Origin: Bradyrhizobium jicamae
GTDB taxonomy: Bacteria; Pseudomonadota; Alphaproteobacteria; Rhizobiales; Xanthobacteraceae
Assembly: GCF_018130215.1 (NCBI RefSeq)
Contig: NZ_JAFCKQ010000034.1
Location: forward strand, 17,723-81,722
DNA length: 64,000 bases
Reading direction: 5' to 3'
Below, piece by piece: positions 1 through 8,275 of the stretch (the stretch's first letter is position 1; every line of letters starts with the position of its first letter). The notes under the pieces were generated by a model. It was not told the origin of the DNA. It searched no databases and was given only the letters and a program-made list of their open reading frames with translations. Both the position numbers and the translations under genes were made by a program.

Positions 1-1
1 G

Positions 2-103
2 TTCGTGCTGCTGATGATGTTCGCGGTGCTGCTGTTGTGCCTTGTCCCGGAGATTTCGACCTGGCTGCCGGACATCGTGATGGGGCCGGAGGGGAGCCGA
101 TAG
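2..103 (+). CDS. TRAP transporter large permease, C-terminal fragment
   Basis: This is the last 33 codons of a gene that enters from outside the window, read in frame from base 2 to the TAG at 101-103. The peptide is a hydrophobic helix (FVLLMMFAVLLLCLVPEI) followed by STWLPDIV and a short polar tail. That ending matches the usual C-terminus of DctM-type large permeases of tripartite ATP-independent periplasmic transporters. Those proteins form the inner-membrane channel that imports organic acids with a periplasmic binding protein. The substrate cannot be judged from this fragment. Confidence 0.65.
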   Translation, partial: FVLLMMFAVLLLCLVPEISTWLPDIVMGPEGSR

Positions 104-138
104 AAGCATCCGACGGTTCGTAACGGTTCAGCGCGTGA

Positions 139-564
139 TCAGCCCTTCCGCGCCGGCAACTTCCGCGCCGCACCGTCGAGGTGAGTGCGACGCGCCTCGT
201 CTCGACGCGAGCGTTCCTTCCTGCGGCAAGGTCGGCACATGATCGCCGTTGTGAAGACGTCACCCTTGGCGACCTCGTACCACCACTTTTGTTGTTCGGC
301 CGTCCACGTTTCGACCTTTCCGCATTGCTTGCAGGCAAACTCGATCGGAGCATAGGTGCCGCGCGCCACAAATGCAGGAATGCTGTAGCTGTTGTTCGGG
401 CTGAGTTTGGCCGTATCGACAGGCAGTTCGCCGCGTGAACGGGCGAGGCGACGAAACTCCAGCCGCGCTTCCCTTGCAGCCTGTACTGCAAGAATCTCCT
501 GCTTCTCGCGCTTTGCCGCCTTGCGCGCGCTGATCTCGGACCGCTTCTGCTTGTTGCTCTTCAT
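139..564 (-). CDS. small zinc-ribbon domain protein
   Basis: A basic protein of about 141 aa whose central part carries two CxxC pairs (CKQC and, about 31 residues later, CRPC) separated by a WTAEQQKWWYEV segment. This pattern fits the probable zinc-ribbon family found in many proteobacteria. The N-terminus is a Lys/Arg/Glu-rich helix and the C-terminus is a basic tail. I chose the ATG at 564 (MKSNKQKR) because a longer reading from 639 would overlap the 3' end of the HMG-CoA lyase gene. Function is unknown; nucleic-acid or protein binding is inference from the ribbon and the charge. Confidence 0.65.
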   Translation of the reverse strand: MKSNKQKRSEISARKAAKREKQEILAVQAAREARLEFRRLARSRGELPVDTAKLSPNNSYSIPAFVARGTYAPIEFACKQCGKVETWTAEQQKWWYEVAKGDVFTTAIMCRPCRRKERSRRDEARRTHLDGAARKLPARKG

Positions 565-607
565 TCGACGTTCTTCGGGCGAAGGATCACCGAACGATCC
601 GCATTCC

Positions 608-1522
608 TTATTCGCCCCTTGACCTCTTCTTCCTCGCATTCAGCGCGGATGCCACGCGGCCTACAGGCGGACGGCCGAGCAAGCCGGCGACGTCGTTCGT
701 CGCCGTCAACAGCTTCTCCATGTCGATTCCGGTCCTGATCCCGATGCCCTCGAGCATGTAGACGACATCCTCGGTTGCGACATTGCCGGTCGCGCCGGGC
801 GCATAGGGGCAGCCGCCGAGGCCGCCGGCGGCGGAATCGATCGCGCGGACGCCTTCCTCCATGCCGGCATAGAGATTGGCGAGCGCCTGGCCGTAGGTGT
901 CGTGGAAATGCATCGCGAGGTTAGCGGTCGGAATTTCGGCGCCAACCGCACGAAGCATCCCTTTTGCCTTCAAAGGCGTGCCAACGCCAATCGTGTCGCC
1001 GAGCGAGATCTCGTAGCAGCCGAGGTCCCACAAGGTCTTCGCCAGGTCGGCGACGGCCTTCGGCCTGATCTCGCCGTCGAACGGGCACCCCAGCACGCAG
1101 GAAACATAGCCGCGCACCCTGACGCCATCGGCCTTGGCGCGCGCCACGACCGGCTTGAACCGCTCGATGGACTCCGCGACCGAGCAATTGATATTGGCGC
1201 GCGAAAAGCCCTCGGATGCCGCCGCAAACACCGAGACCACCTCGGCCCCTGCTGCCCGCGCGGCATCGTAACCCTTCTCGTTGGGGACCAGGACGTGGAA
1301 TTCGGCGCCCTTGACGTGGCTGACGCCGCGCAGCACCTGATCCGAGCTCGCCATCTGCGGGATCGCCTTGGGCGAGACGAATGCACCGACCTCGACGGTG
1401 GTGAGGCCGGCCGCCACCAGCGCCTCGACAAAGGCGATGCGGGCTTCGACGCTGACCGGCGTCTTCTCGTTCTGGAGGCCGTCGCGCGGCCCCATCTCGA
1501 CGATGCGGATTTGATCGCTCAT
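608..1522 (-). CDS. hydroxymethylglutaryl-CoA lyase
   Basis: A 304-aa TIM-barrel lyase of the HMGL-like family. It splits 3-hydroxy-3-methylglutaryl-CoA into acetoacetate and acetyl-CoA, the last step of leucine catabolism. The N-terminal strand carries EMGPRDGLQNE, which supplies metal and substrate ligands. Near the C-terminus is GGLGGCPYAPGATGN with the catalytic Cys in the GGCPYA loop. The ATG at 1522 overlaps the TGA of the upstream carboxylase alpha gene (ATGA), so translation is probably coupled; a longer upstream start is unlikely for that reason. It is the last gene of the 6386-to-608 operon. Commonly named mvaB or liuE. Confidence 0.95.
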   Translation of the reverse strand: MSDQIRIVEMGPRDGLQNEKTPVSVEARIAFVEALVAAGLTTVEVGAFVSPKAIPQMASSDQVLRGVSHVKGAEFHVLVPNEKGYDAARAAGAEVVSVFAAASEGFSRANINCSVAESIERFKPVVARAKADGVRVRGYVSCVLGCPFDGEIRPKAVADLAKTLWDLGCYEISLGDTIGVGTPLKAKGMLRAVGAEIPTANLAMHFHDTYGQALANLYAGMEEGVRAIDSAAGGLGGCPYAPGATGNVATEDVVYMLEGIGIRTGIDMEKLLTATNDVAGLLGRPPVGRVASALNARKKRSRGE

Positions 1523-3525
1523 GATGCCGTCGCCTCGACTTCGGCCAGCTCGACGCCCTCGCCGACGATGTCGCCGACCTTGCATTTCAACTTCTTCAGC
1601 ACGCCGGCGTAAGGCGCCCGCAAGGTCTGCTCCATCTTCATGACTTCAAGCGTCAGGATCGGGGCGCCCTTCTCAAGCGTCGTGCCCTCCTCGGCAAGCA
1701 GCGCGACCACCGTGCCAGGCAGAGGTGCCACGATCTTGTCCTCGCCGACCTGCTCCTCGCTCTCGCCGCCGAATGGATCGACCCAGTGCAGGTCGAAGCG
1801 GCCGTTGCGGGTGCGCAGGTAAATTTCGTGGCCTTCGATCACGGAGGCGACGCGCGATTTGATGCCTCCGAGCGTCAGGTCGAAACGGCTGTCATCGACC
1901 GATGAGGCAGCGAAGGCCTGTTCGTGCCCGCCGACGGACAGGGTCGATGATCCGTTGCCATAGTGCAGCGTGATGGTCTGCTCCGGGCCATGGCCCTGCC
2001 GGAACGAAAACACGCGCTGGCGGCGGCCGACCGGCATCCAGCCGAAGGTCTGCCAGGGCGAGCTGGCATCGGTTTGCGCGGCCCTCTGCTCCGCGTTCAG
2101 GATCGCGGCCACCGCTGCACAGAGCTCGAAGGCACCGGCGGCGCCCTTCTCGGCCGTTAGCTTCTTCAACTCACGCTCGATGAAGCCGGTGTCGATCGCG
2201 TTCGCCCTGACGTCCGGATGCGTCACCAGCGCCGACAGGAACGGGATGTTGGTGACGATGCCGCGGACATCGGTTTCCTCCAGCCCGCGATTGAGCTTCT
2301 CGATCGCGGCCTGCCGCGTCGGCGCCCAGGCGATCACCTTGGCGAGCATCGCGTCATAGTAGGGCGAGACGTTGTCGCCGCTGCGATAGCCGGCATCGAT
2401 GCGCAAGCCCTCGGCCTCGGGCGGCGTTCGCCAGGTCTTGATGCGGCCGACCGACGGCATGAAGTTCTTCTGCGGATTCTCGGCATAGACCCGCGCTTCG
2501 ATGGCATGGCCGTTGAGCCCGATCTCCTCCTGCTTCAGCGGCAACGCTTCGCCGGAGGCGACGCGGAGCTGCCATTCGACGAGATCGACGCCCGTGATCA
2601 GTTCGGTGACGGGATGCTCGACCTGCAGGCGGGTGTTCATCTCGATGAAGAAGACGTTCTTGCCGTCGGAAACGAACTCGATGGTGCCGGCGCCGACATA
2701 ATTGACCGCGCCGGCCGCCTTGCGCGCGGCCTCGCAGACCGTCTCGCGCTGCGTGGCGTTCAGGGTCGGCGACGGTGCCTCCTCGATCACCTTCTGATGC
2801 CGGCGCTGCAACGTGCATTCGCGCTCCCAGAGCGAGAGCAGGTTGCCATGGCTGTCGCCGATGATCTGCACCTCGATGTGGCGCGGATTCTGGACGTATT
2901 TCTCGATCAGCATGCGGTCGTCGCCGAACGCCGCCTTGGCCTCGCGCTTGGCGCTGACGATCGCAGCCGACAGCTCTCCGGCCGAACTGACCACGCGCAT
3001 GCCGCGGCCGCCGCCGCCGGCGGAAGCCTTGACCAGCACCGGGAATCCGATCCGGTTCGCAGCCTCCGCAAGGACTGCCTCGTCCTGCGCTTCGCCGTGA
3101 TAGCCCGGCACCAGCGGAACGCCGGCCTTCTCCATCAGCGCCTTCGAGCCGGACTTCGAGCCCATTGCCGTCATCATCTCGGCGGTCGGTCCGACGAAGA
3201 CGAGGCCTGCGTCAAGACAGGCCTGCGCGAACTCGGCATTTTCAGAGAGGAAGCCGTAGCCGGGATGCACCGCCTCGGCGCCGGTCTCGCGCGCGGCCGC
3301 GATCACGCGCTCGATGTTGAGATAGCTGTCGCGTGCCCGCGCAGGGCCTAGCAGCACGGCCTCGTCGGCCAGTGCGACATGCATCGCGTCCTGGTCGACA
3401 TCGGAATACACGGCCACCGTGCGGAGCCCCATGGCGCGGGCGGTGCGGATGACCCGGCAGGCGATCTCGCCGCGGTTGGCGATCAGAAGGGTTCGGAAGC
3501 GCCGGTAGAGTCTTGAGCGGTCCAT
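1519..3525 (-). CDS. 3-methylcrotonyl-CoA carboxylase, biotin-containing alpha subunit
   Basis: A 668-aa acyl-CoA carboxylase alpha chain. Residues 10-450 are the biotin carboxylase module: IANRGEIACRVIRTA at the start, an ATP-grasp glycine loop KASAGGGGRGMR, and the EMNTRLQVEHPVTE active-site strand. The C-terminus is a biotinyl domain with EVMKMEQ, where Lys630 is the expected biotin site. It carboxylates biotin with ATP and bicarbonate for the beta subunit. The start lies 2 bp after the stop of the beta-subunit gene. Propionyl-CoA or geranyl-CoA carboxylase are close relatives, but the flanking isovaleryl-CoA dehydrogenase and HMG-CoA lyase genes point to the leucine pathway (liuD/mccA). 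Confidence 0.93.
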   Translation of the reverse strand: MDRSRLYRRFRTLLIANRGEIACRVIRTARAMGLRTVAVYSDVDQDAMHVALADEAVLLGPARARDSYLNIERVIAAARETGAEAVHPGYGFLSENAEFAQACLDAGLVFVGPTAEMMTAMGSKSGSKALMEKAGVPLVPGYHGEAQDEAVLAEAANRIGFPVLVKASAGGGGRGMRVVSSAGELSAAIVSAKREAKAAFGDDRMLIEKYVQNPRHIEVQIIGDSHGNLLSLWERECTLQRRHQKVIEEAPSPTLNATQRETVCEAARKAAGAVNYVGAGTIEFVSDGKNVFFIEMNTRLQVEHPVTELITGVDLVEWQLRVASGEALPLKQEEIGLNGHAIEARVYAENPQKNFMPSVGRIKTWRTPPEAEGLRIDAGYRSGDNVSPYYDAMLAKVIAWAPTRQAAIEKLNRGLEETDVRGIVTNIPFLSALVTHPDVRANAIDTGFIERELKKLTAEKGAAGAFELCAAVAAILNAEQRAAQTDASSPWQTFGWMPVGRRQRVFSFRQGHGPEQTITLHYGNGSSTLSVGGHEQAFAASSVDDSRFDLTLGGIKSRVASVIEGHEIYLRTRNGRFDLHWVDPFGGESEEQVGEDKIVAPLPGTVVALLAEEGTTLEKGAPILTLEVMKMEQTLRAPYAGVLKKLKCKVGDIVGEGVELAEVEATAS

Positions 3526-3527
3526 GA

Positions 3528-5132
3528 TTACATCCTGAACAGGCCAAACTTCGTGGGCTCGATCGGCGCATTGGCAGCGGCTGACAGCCCGAGCCCGAGC
3601 ACCAGACGTGTGTCGGCGGGGTCGATCACGCCGTCGTCCCAGAGCCGCGCGGTGGCGTAATAGGGATTGCCCTGGCTCTCATACTGGGCGCGGATGGGCG
3701 CGCGGAACTTGTCCTCCTCTTCCGCCGACCAGGTCTCGCCCTTGGCCTCGATATTGTCTCGGCGCACCTGACTCAGCACCATCGAGGCCTGCTCGCCGCC
3801 CATCACGGAAATGCGGGCGTTCGGCCATAGCCAGAGGAAGCGCGGACTGTAGGCGCGGCCGCACATGCCGTAATTGCCGGCGCCATAGGAGCCGCCGATC
3901 ACGACGGTGAATTTCGGCACGCCGGCGGTGGCGACCGCCGTCACCAGCTTGGCGCCGTCGCGCGCGATGCCGCCGGCCTCATACTTCCTGCCGACCATGA
4001 AACCGGTGATGTTCTGCAAAAACACCAGCGGAATGCCGCGCTGGCAGCACAGCTCGATGAAATGCGCGCCCTTTAGCGAGCTCTCGCTGAACAGGATGCC
4101 GTTGTTGGCGATGATGCCGACCGGATAGCCCCAGATATGGGCGAAACCGCAGATCAGCGTAGTGCCATAGAGCTTCTTGAACTCGTCGAATTCGGAGCCG
4201 TCGACGATCCGCGCAATGATGTCGTGCACGTCGAACGGCTTTCTCCCGTCGGCGGAGACGACGCCGTAGATCTCCTCGGCCGGAAACAGCGGCTCCTGCG
4301 GTGCGTGCATGTTGAGCTGTGCGCGGATCGGTTGCTTCAGCGTCGCCACGATGCGGCGGGCAATCCCGATCGCGTGGGCGTCGTTCTGCGCATAGTGGTC
4401 GGTCACGCCGGATTGCCGGGAATGCACGTCGGCGCCGCCGAGTTCTTCCGCCGTGACGACCTCGCCGGTTGCAGCCTTCACCAGCGGCGGACCGCCGAGG
4501 AAGATGGTGCCCTGGTTGCGCACGATGATGCTCTCGTCAGACATCGCCGGCACATAGGCGCCGCCAGCGGTGCAGGACCCCATCACGATCGCGATCTGCG
4601 GAATGCCCAGCGACGACATCTGCGCCTGGTTGTAGAAGATGCGGCCGAAATGCCGCTCGTCGGGGAATATCTCGTCCTGCAGCGGCAGGAAGGCGCCGCC
4701 GGAATCCACCAGGTAGACGCAGGGCAGATTGTTCTGCCGCGCGATATCCTGGGCACGCAGATGCTTCTTCACCGTCATCGGGTAATAGGTGCCGCCCTTG
4801 ATGGTGGCATCGTTGGCGACGATGATGCATTCGCGGCCCGAGATGCGTCCCACGCCGGTGATGACGCTCGCCGAATGCACGTCGCCGCCATAGAGGCCAT
4901 TGGCGGCGAGCGGCGACAGTTCCAGGAACGCGGTGCCGGGATCGACCAGCAGATCGACACGGTCGCGCGCCAGCATCTTGCCGCGCGAGGTGTGGCGCTT
5001 GCGCGACGTCGGCCCGCCGCCACCCGCAACCTGGTTGAGCTTGTCGCGGAGTTCGGCGACGAGGCTGCGCATCACCTCGGCATTGCGGGCAAATTCGGAA
5101 GACGTTGGATCAATCGTCGAATGAAGCGGCAT
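3528..5132 (-). CDS. 3-methylcrotonyl-CoA carboxylase, carboxyltransferase beta subunit
   Basis: A 534-aa carboxyltransferase of the usual family length, with two crotonase-like lobes. It transfers carboxyl from biotin to 3-methylcrotonyl-CoA. The N-terminal region has the RDRVDLLVDPGTAFLEL strand, and the middle carries GSCTAGGAYVPAMSDE. The C-terminal lobe carries GGSYGAGNYGMCGRAYSPRF, which shapes the acyl-CoA pocket. It sits between isovaleryl-CoA dehydrogenase (about 80 bp upstream) and the alpha subunit (2 bp downstream), the normal liu operon order (liuB/mccB). Confidence 0.94.
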   Translation of the reverse strand: MPLHSTIDPTSSEFARNAEVMRSLVAELRDKLNQVAGGGGPTSRKRHTSRGKMLARDRVDLLVDPGTAFLELSPLAANGLYGGDVHSASVITGVGRISGRECIIVANDATIKGGTYYPMTVKKHLRAQDIARQNNLPCVYLVDSGGAFLPLQDEIFPDERHFGRIFYNQAQMSSLGIPQIAIVMGSCTAGGAYVPAMSDESIIVRNQGTIFLGGPPLVKAATGEVVTAEELGGADVHSRQSGVTDHYAQNDAHAIGIARRIVATLKQPIRAQLNMHAPQEPLFPAEEIYGVVSADGRKPFDVHDIIARIVDGSEFDEFKKLYGTTLICGFAHIWGYPVGIIANNGILFSESSLKGAHFIELCCQRGIPLVFLQNITGFMVGRKYEAGGIARDGAKLVTAVATAGVPKFTVVIGGSYGAGNYGMCGRAYSPRFLWLWPNARISVMGGEQASMVLSQVRRDNIEAKGETWSAEEEDKFRAPIRAQYESQGNPYYATARLWDDGVIDPADTRLVLGLGLSAAANAPIEPTKFGLFRM

Positions 5133-5213
5133 CTGGATTGCACGTTTCGTTGGAGTGTGGACGGATCTTTGCGGAGGGAAATCGTCGCGCCGAGGAGCGC
5201 GACGATGCTGATG

Positions 5214-6386
5214 TCACGCCGTCTTCGCGAACAGTTCGCGGCCGATCAGCATGCGGCGGATCTCGCTGGTGCCCGCGCCGATCTCGTAGAGCTTTGCGTC
5301 ACGCAGCAGCCGGCCCGTCGGATAGTCGTTGATGTAGCCATTGCCGCCGAGCAGCTGGATCGCATCCAGCGCGCATTGGGTGGCCTTTTCGGCGGCATAG
5401 AGGATCGCGCCGGCGGCATCCTCGCGCGTGGTCTCGCCGCGGTCGCAGGCTTTCGCGACCGCGTAGACATAGGCCCGCGACGCATTCATCGTCGTGTACA
5501 TGTCGGCGAGCTTGCCCTGCACCAGCTGGAACGCGCCGATCGGCTCGCCGAACTGCTTGCGCTCGTGGACATATGGCAGCACCACGTCCATGCAGGCCTG
5601 CATGATCCCGATCGGACCTGCCGCAAGTACCGCGCGCTCATAGTCGAGCCCGCTCATCAGAACGTTGACGCCGCGGCCGACCTCGCTGAGCACGTTGTCC
5701 TCCGGCACCTCGCAATCCTCGAACACCAGTTCGCAGGTGTCGGAGCCGCGCATACCGAGCTTGTCGAGCTTCTGCGCGGTGGAGAATCCCTTCATGCCCT
5801 TCTCGATGATGAAGGCGGTGATGCCGCGCGGACCGGCGCTCGGATCGGTCTTGGCATAGACCACGAGCGTGTCGGCGACCGGGCCGTTGGTGATCCACAT
5901 CTTGCCCCCGTTCAGCACGAAGCGGTCGCCTTTCTTCTCGGCGCGGGTCTTCATCGAGACCACGTCCGAGCCGGCCGAAGGTTCAGACATCGCGAGCGAG
6001 CCGACATGCTCGCCCGAGATCAGCTTCGGCAGATATTTCCGCTTCTGTTCCTCGTTGCCGTTGCGGCGAATCTGGTTGACGCAGAGGTTGGAATGCGCGC
6101 CGTAGGACAGCCCGACGGCGGCGGATGCGCGGGAAATCTCCTCCACCGCGATGCAATGCTCGAGATAGCCGAGGCCCGATCCGCCGTATTCCTCCTCCAC
6201 CGTGATGCCGTGCAGGCCGAGCGCGCCGATCTTCGGCCAGAGGTCGCGCGGAAACTGGTTGCTGCGGTCGATCTCGGCGGCGCGCGGCGCGATCTCGTTG
6301 CTGGAGAAATCATGCACCGTGTCGCGGATCGCATCCGCGGTTTCGCCGAGGTCGAAATTGAACACTGCCGCCCGGTTCGAGGCCAT
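5214..6386 (-). CDS. isovaleryl-CoA dehydrogenase
   Basis: A 390-aa acyl-CoA dehydrogenase that oxidises isovaleryl-CoA to 3-methylcrotonyl-CoA using FAD. FAD-binding stretches include LAMSEPSAGSDV near residues 131-142 and the C-terminal QLLGGNGYINDYPTGRLLRD. The expected catalytic Glu is Glu250 in GLDYERAVLAAGP, a position specific to the isovaleryl-CoA branch of the family and absent in short-chain dehydrogenases. It is the first gene of the leucine operon. Two operator-like inverted repeats lie in the divergent gap shared with the tetR gene. Commonly named ivd or liuA. Confidence 0.95.
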   Translation of the reverse strand: MASNRAAVFNFDLGETADAIRDTVHDFSSNEIAPRAAEIDRSNQFPRDLWPKIGALGLHGITVEEEYGGSGLGYLEHCIAVEEISRASAAVGLSYGAHSNLCVNQIRRNGNEEQKRKYLPKLISGEHVGSLAMSEPSAGSDVVSMKTRAEKKGDRFVLNGGKMWITNGPVADTLVVYAKTDPSAGPRGITAFIIEKGMKGFSTAQKLDKLGMRGSDTCELVFEDCEVPEDNVLSEVGRGVNVLMSGLDYERAVLAAGPIGIMQACMDVVLPYVHERKQFGEPIGAFQLVQGKLADMYTTMNASRAYVYAVAKACDRGETTREDAAGAILYAAEKATQCALDAIQLLGGNGYINDYPTGRLLRDAKLYEIGAGTSEIRRMLIGRELFAKTA

Positions 6387-6418
6387 GATCCCTCCCTTGG
6401 AGATTCATCTTGTAATTA

Positions 6419-6432
6419 AACGATCATACGTT
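6419..6432. promoter_or_regulatory. candidate TetR operator, copy 1 (ivd side)
   Basis: The sequence AACGATCATACGTT is an imperfect palindrome with AACG/CGTT arms in an AT-rich stretch, 33 bp upstream of the isovaleryl-CoA dehydrogenase start. A related 14-mer in inverted orientation lies at 6517-6530 (11 of 14 positions agree). Paired sites between a divergent TetR gene and its likely target operon are typical of this regulator class. Confidence 0.5.
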
Positions 6433-6516
6433 TTTTTAATAGGATCGCAAGCAGATGTGCTATGATCAGCAAACGAAACCTGCAGCACATTGAATCTACT
6501 TGGATTTTGTGCAATA

Positions 6517-6530
6517 AACATACGGTCGTT
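6517..6530. promoter_or_regulatory. candidate TetR operator, copy 2 (tetR side)
   Basis: AACATACGGTCGTT, whose reverse complement AACGACCGTATGTT matches the site at 6419-6432 at 11 of 14 bases. It lies 49 bp upstream of the chosen tetR start, which would allow autoregulation as well as control of the leucine operon. Confidence 0.5.
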
Positions 6531-6578
6531 CGCTTGTTTCCAGGTCCTCCCGGCAAGCCGACCCCATCCGAGGCCTCG

Positions 6579-7241
6579 ATGGCACGCACGATCGGCTCAC
6601 ATGGCCCCAAGACGCTGGAGGCAATCCGGAAGGCCGGCGTGCGCCTGATCTTCGAGCACGGCTACGAGGCCATGAGCCTGCGCCAGCTCGCCGCCGAGGT
6701 CGGCATCCAGGCCGGCTCGCTCTACAATCATATCTCAACCAAGCAGGAATTGCTGTTCGATCTGGTGCAGGACCATATCAACGATTTGCTGCGGCAGCTC
6801 GATCTTGCGCTCGCGGGCAAGACTAATCCGGTTGAAAGCCTGCGCGCCTTCGTTGCGTTCCATGTCACCTATCACATGACCCGCAAGCGCGAAGTCTTCA
6901 TTGCCAATTCCGAGCTGCGCAGCCTGGACTCGAAGAACTACGAGGCGGTCGTTACGTTGCGCGGCGCCTACGAGCGGCGGCTGGCGCAGATCCTTGACCA
7001 GGGGGTCTCGGACGGCGTCTTCGAGGTCGTCGACGTCCAGGTCGCGACCTTTGCGATCATCGCGCTGCTCACCGGGCTCTGCACCTGGTATCGGCCCGGG
7101 GGCCGCTTGACCAGGGAGGCGATCGTTGCGGCCCACGAGAAGCTTGTCCTCTCTGGCGTCGGTGCCGCGGCTCTGGTCGCGACAGGCGAGACGAGCAAGA
7201 TCGACCAGCCGCGCAGCATCATGGCCGGTGAACGCCCGTGA
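6579..7241 (+). CDS. TetR family regulator, likely of the leucine degradation operon
   Basis: A 220-aa TetR-type repressor. Residues about 10-55 form the helix-turn-helix (GYEAMSLRQLAAEVGIQAGSLYNHI), followed by an all-helical ligand domain with an FVAFHVTYHMTRKREVF helix. An upstream start at 6462 would add 39 residues with no family resemblance and would cover the operator region, so I chose the ATG at 6579 (MARTIGSH). It is divergent from the isovaleryl-CoA dehydrogenase operon. By position it probably senses an acyl-CoA of the pathway and represses the operon, as TetR-type LiuQ does in other bacteria; that role is inference. Confidence 0.85.
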   Translation: MARTIGSHGPKTLEAIRKAGVRLIFEHGYEAMSLRQLAAEVGIQAGSLYNHISTKQELLFDLVQDHINDLLRQLDLALAGKTNPVESLRAFVAFHVTYHMTRKREVFIANSELRSLDSKNYEAVVTLRGAYERRLAQILDQGVSDGVFEVVDVQVATFAIIALLTGLCTWYRPGGRLTREAIVAAHEKLVLSGVGAAALVATGETSKIDQPRSIMAGERP

Positions 7242-7732
7242 CGGAGCGTCCTCCGCTTGACGACATCGACCTGAAAATCCTGTCCGAGCTGCAGAAGGAC
7301 GGCCGGATCAGGATCAACGAACTGGCGCTCCGGGTCGGCATCACCGCCCCGCCCTGCCTCCGCCGGGTCCGGACCCTGCGCAGTTCGGGGGTGATCCAGG
7401 CGATCCGCGCCACGCTGGATGAGCGACTGCTCGGCTATGAGGTGATGACTTTCGTCCTGATCCAGCTCGAGAGCCAGCGATTGGCCGCCATCGAGGCTTT
7501 CGAGGCCGCTGTCACAGCCGAGCCGCGCTTCCTGCAATGCTGGCGGATCTCGGGCGATGCCGACTTCATGCTCAAATGCGTCGCGCCTGACGTCAACGAC
7601 ATGCGCCGGCAGCTCCTGCAATTCGCGGGCCTGCCCAATGTGCGTAAGATCAGAAGCTTTCCAGTGCTCGGAGTCTCGAAAGACGCGCCCTTGCCGATCC
7701 CCGGGAGCCTGGCGACTCCGAACCCGGCCTGA
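7238..7732 (+). CDS. Lrp/AsnC family transcriptional regulator
   Basis: A 164-aa feast/famine regulator. The N-terminal winged helix begins DDIDLKILSELQKDGRIRINELALRVGI, and the C-terminal half is the RAM ligand-binding fold with WRISGDADFMLKC. It starts at a GTG that overlaps the TGA of tetR (GTGA), so the two are almost certainly co-translated. Members of the family bind amino acids such as leucine, which suits the neighbouring leucine operon. The direct target is not shown by the sequence. Confidence 0.9.
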   Translation: MTERPPLDDIDLKILSELQKDGRIRINELALRVGITAPPCLRRVRTLRSSGVIQAIRATLDERLLGYEVMTFVLIQLESQRLAAIEAFEAAVTAEPRFLQCWRISGDADFMLKCVAPDVNDMRRQLLQFAGLPNVRKIRSFPVLGVSKDAPLPIPGSLATPNPA

Positions 7733-7746
7733 TCGCCCCGCGTTCC

Positions 7747-8052
7747 TTAGTGGGTCCAGGGCTCCCAGCGGCGGAAGGCAAAATTGTCGGCATAGGCGAC
7801 CTGGCGCTGGGCTGATGCCTGCGGCTCGATCACCTGATAGGCAATTCCCTTCCGCTCGCAATAGGCGATCGCTTCTTCCTTGGTCTCAAAGCGGAGCGTG
7901 AGCTGCTGCTTCATGTCGCCCGATGACGTCCAGCCCATCAGCGGCTCGACCGTCCGCGGCTGCTCGGGTTCATAGTCCAGTTGCCAGTCCTTGGTCTTGG
8001 CGGGTCCCGATTGCATCGCGTTTTTGGCGGGCTTAAAAATGCGTGCGGTCAT
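7747..8052 (-). CDS. ETC complex I accessory subunit (NDUFS4-like)
   Basis: A 101-aa protein matching the NDUFS4/18-kDa complex I subunit family of alphaproteobacteria and mitochondria. It starts MTARIFKPAKNAMQSGPAKT, then has WQLDYEP and MGWTSSGDMKQQLTLRFETKEEAIAYCE, and ends NFAFRRWEPWTH, which is the family's characteristic ending. It would sit at the peripheral arm of NADH:ubiquinone oxidoreductase. I chose the ATG at 8052 rather than 8124 because the family begins at this point. It converges on the Lrp gene with a 14-bp gap. Confidence 0.92.
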   Translation of the reverse strand: MTARIFKPAKNAMQSGPAKTKDWQLDYEPEQPRTVEPLMGWTSSGDMKQQLTLRFETKEEAIAYCERKGIAYQVIEPQASAQRQVAYADNFAFRRWEPWTH

Positions 8053-8275
8053 GGATGGTCGGGCCCCGTGGGATATGCAACATGGAAGCGATTGGAGGAA
8101 ACCGCCAGGACAGTATAGAGACACCGATCAGTGATTTGACCGGTGATTCGCTGTCGTCGGATGTTACCTTCACCAGACCGGTATAGTCATTCTGCTACGC
8201 TGTGACAATCTGGGCCGTCGCAAGCGGCGCGCAGCGCGGCCTTCTCGTAAGCATCACCTGGAAGAAGCGGGACCC

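Noticed and set aside
2218..3351. Plus-strand frame of 377 codons opposite the carboxylase alpha subunit
   Set aside because: Shadow frame; composition is repetitive and the opposite strand encodes an unmistakable biotin carboxylase.
4137..6419. Very long plus-strand reading frame of 760 codons antisense to the leucine operon
   Set aside because: It mirrors the real genes in a GC-rich, codon-biased region, is dominated by Arg/His/Asp/Val runs, has no domain, and spans two genes plus their gap.
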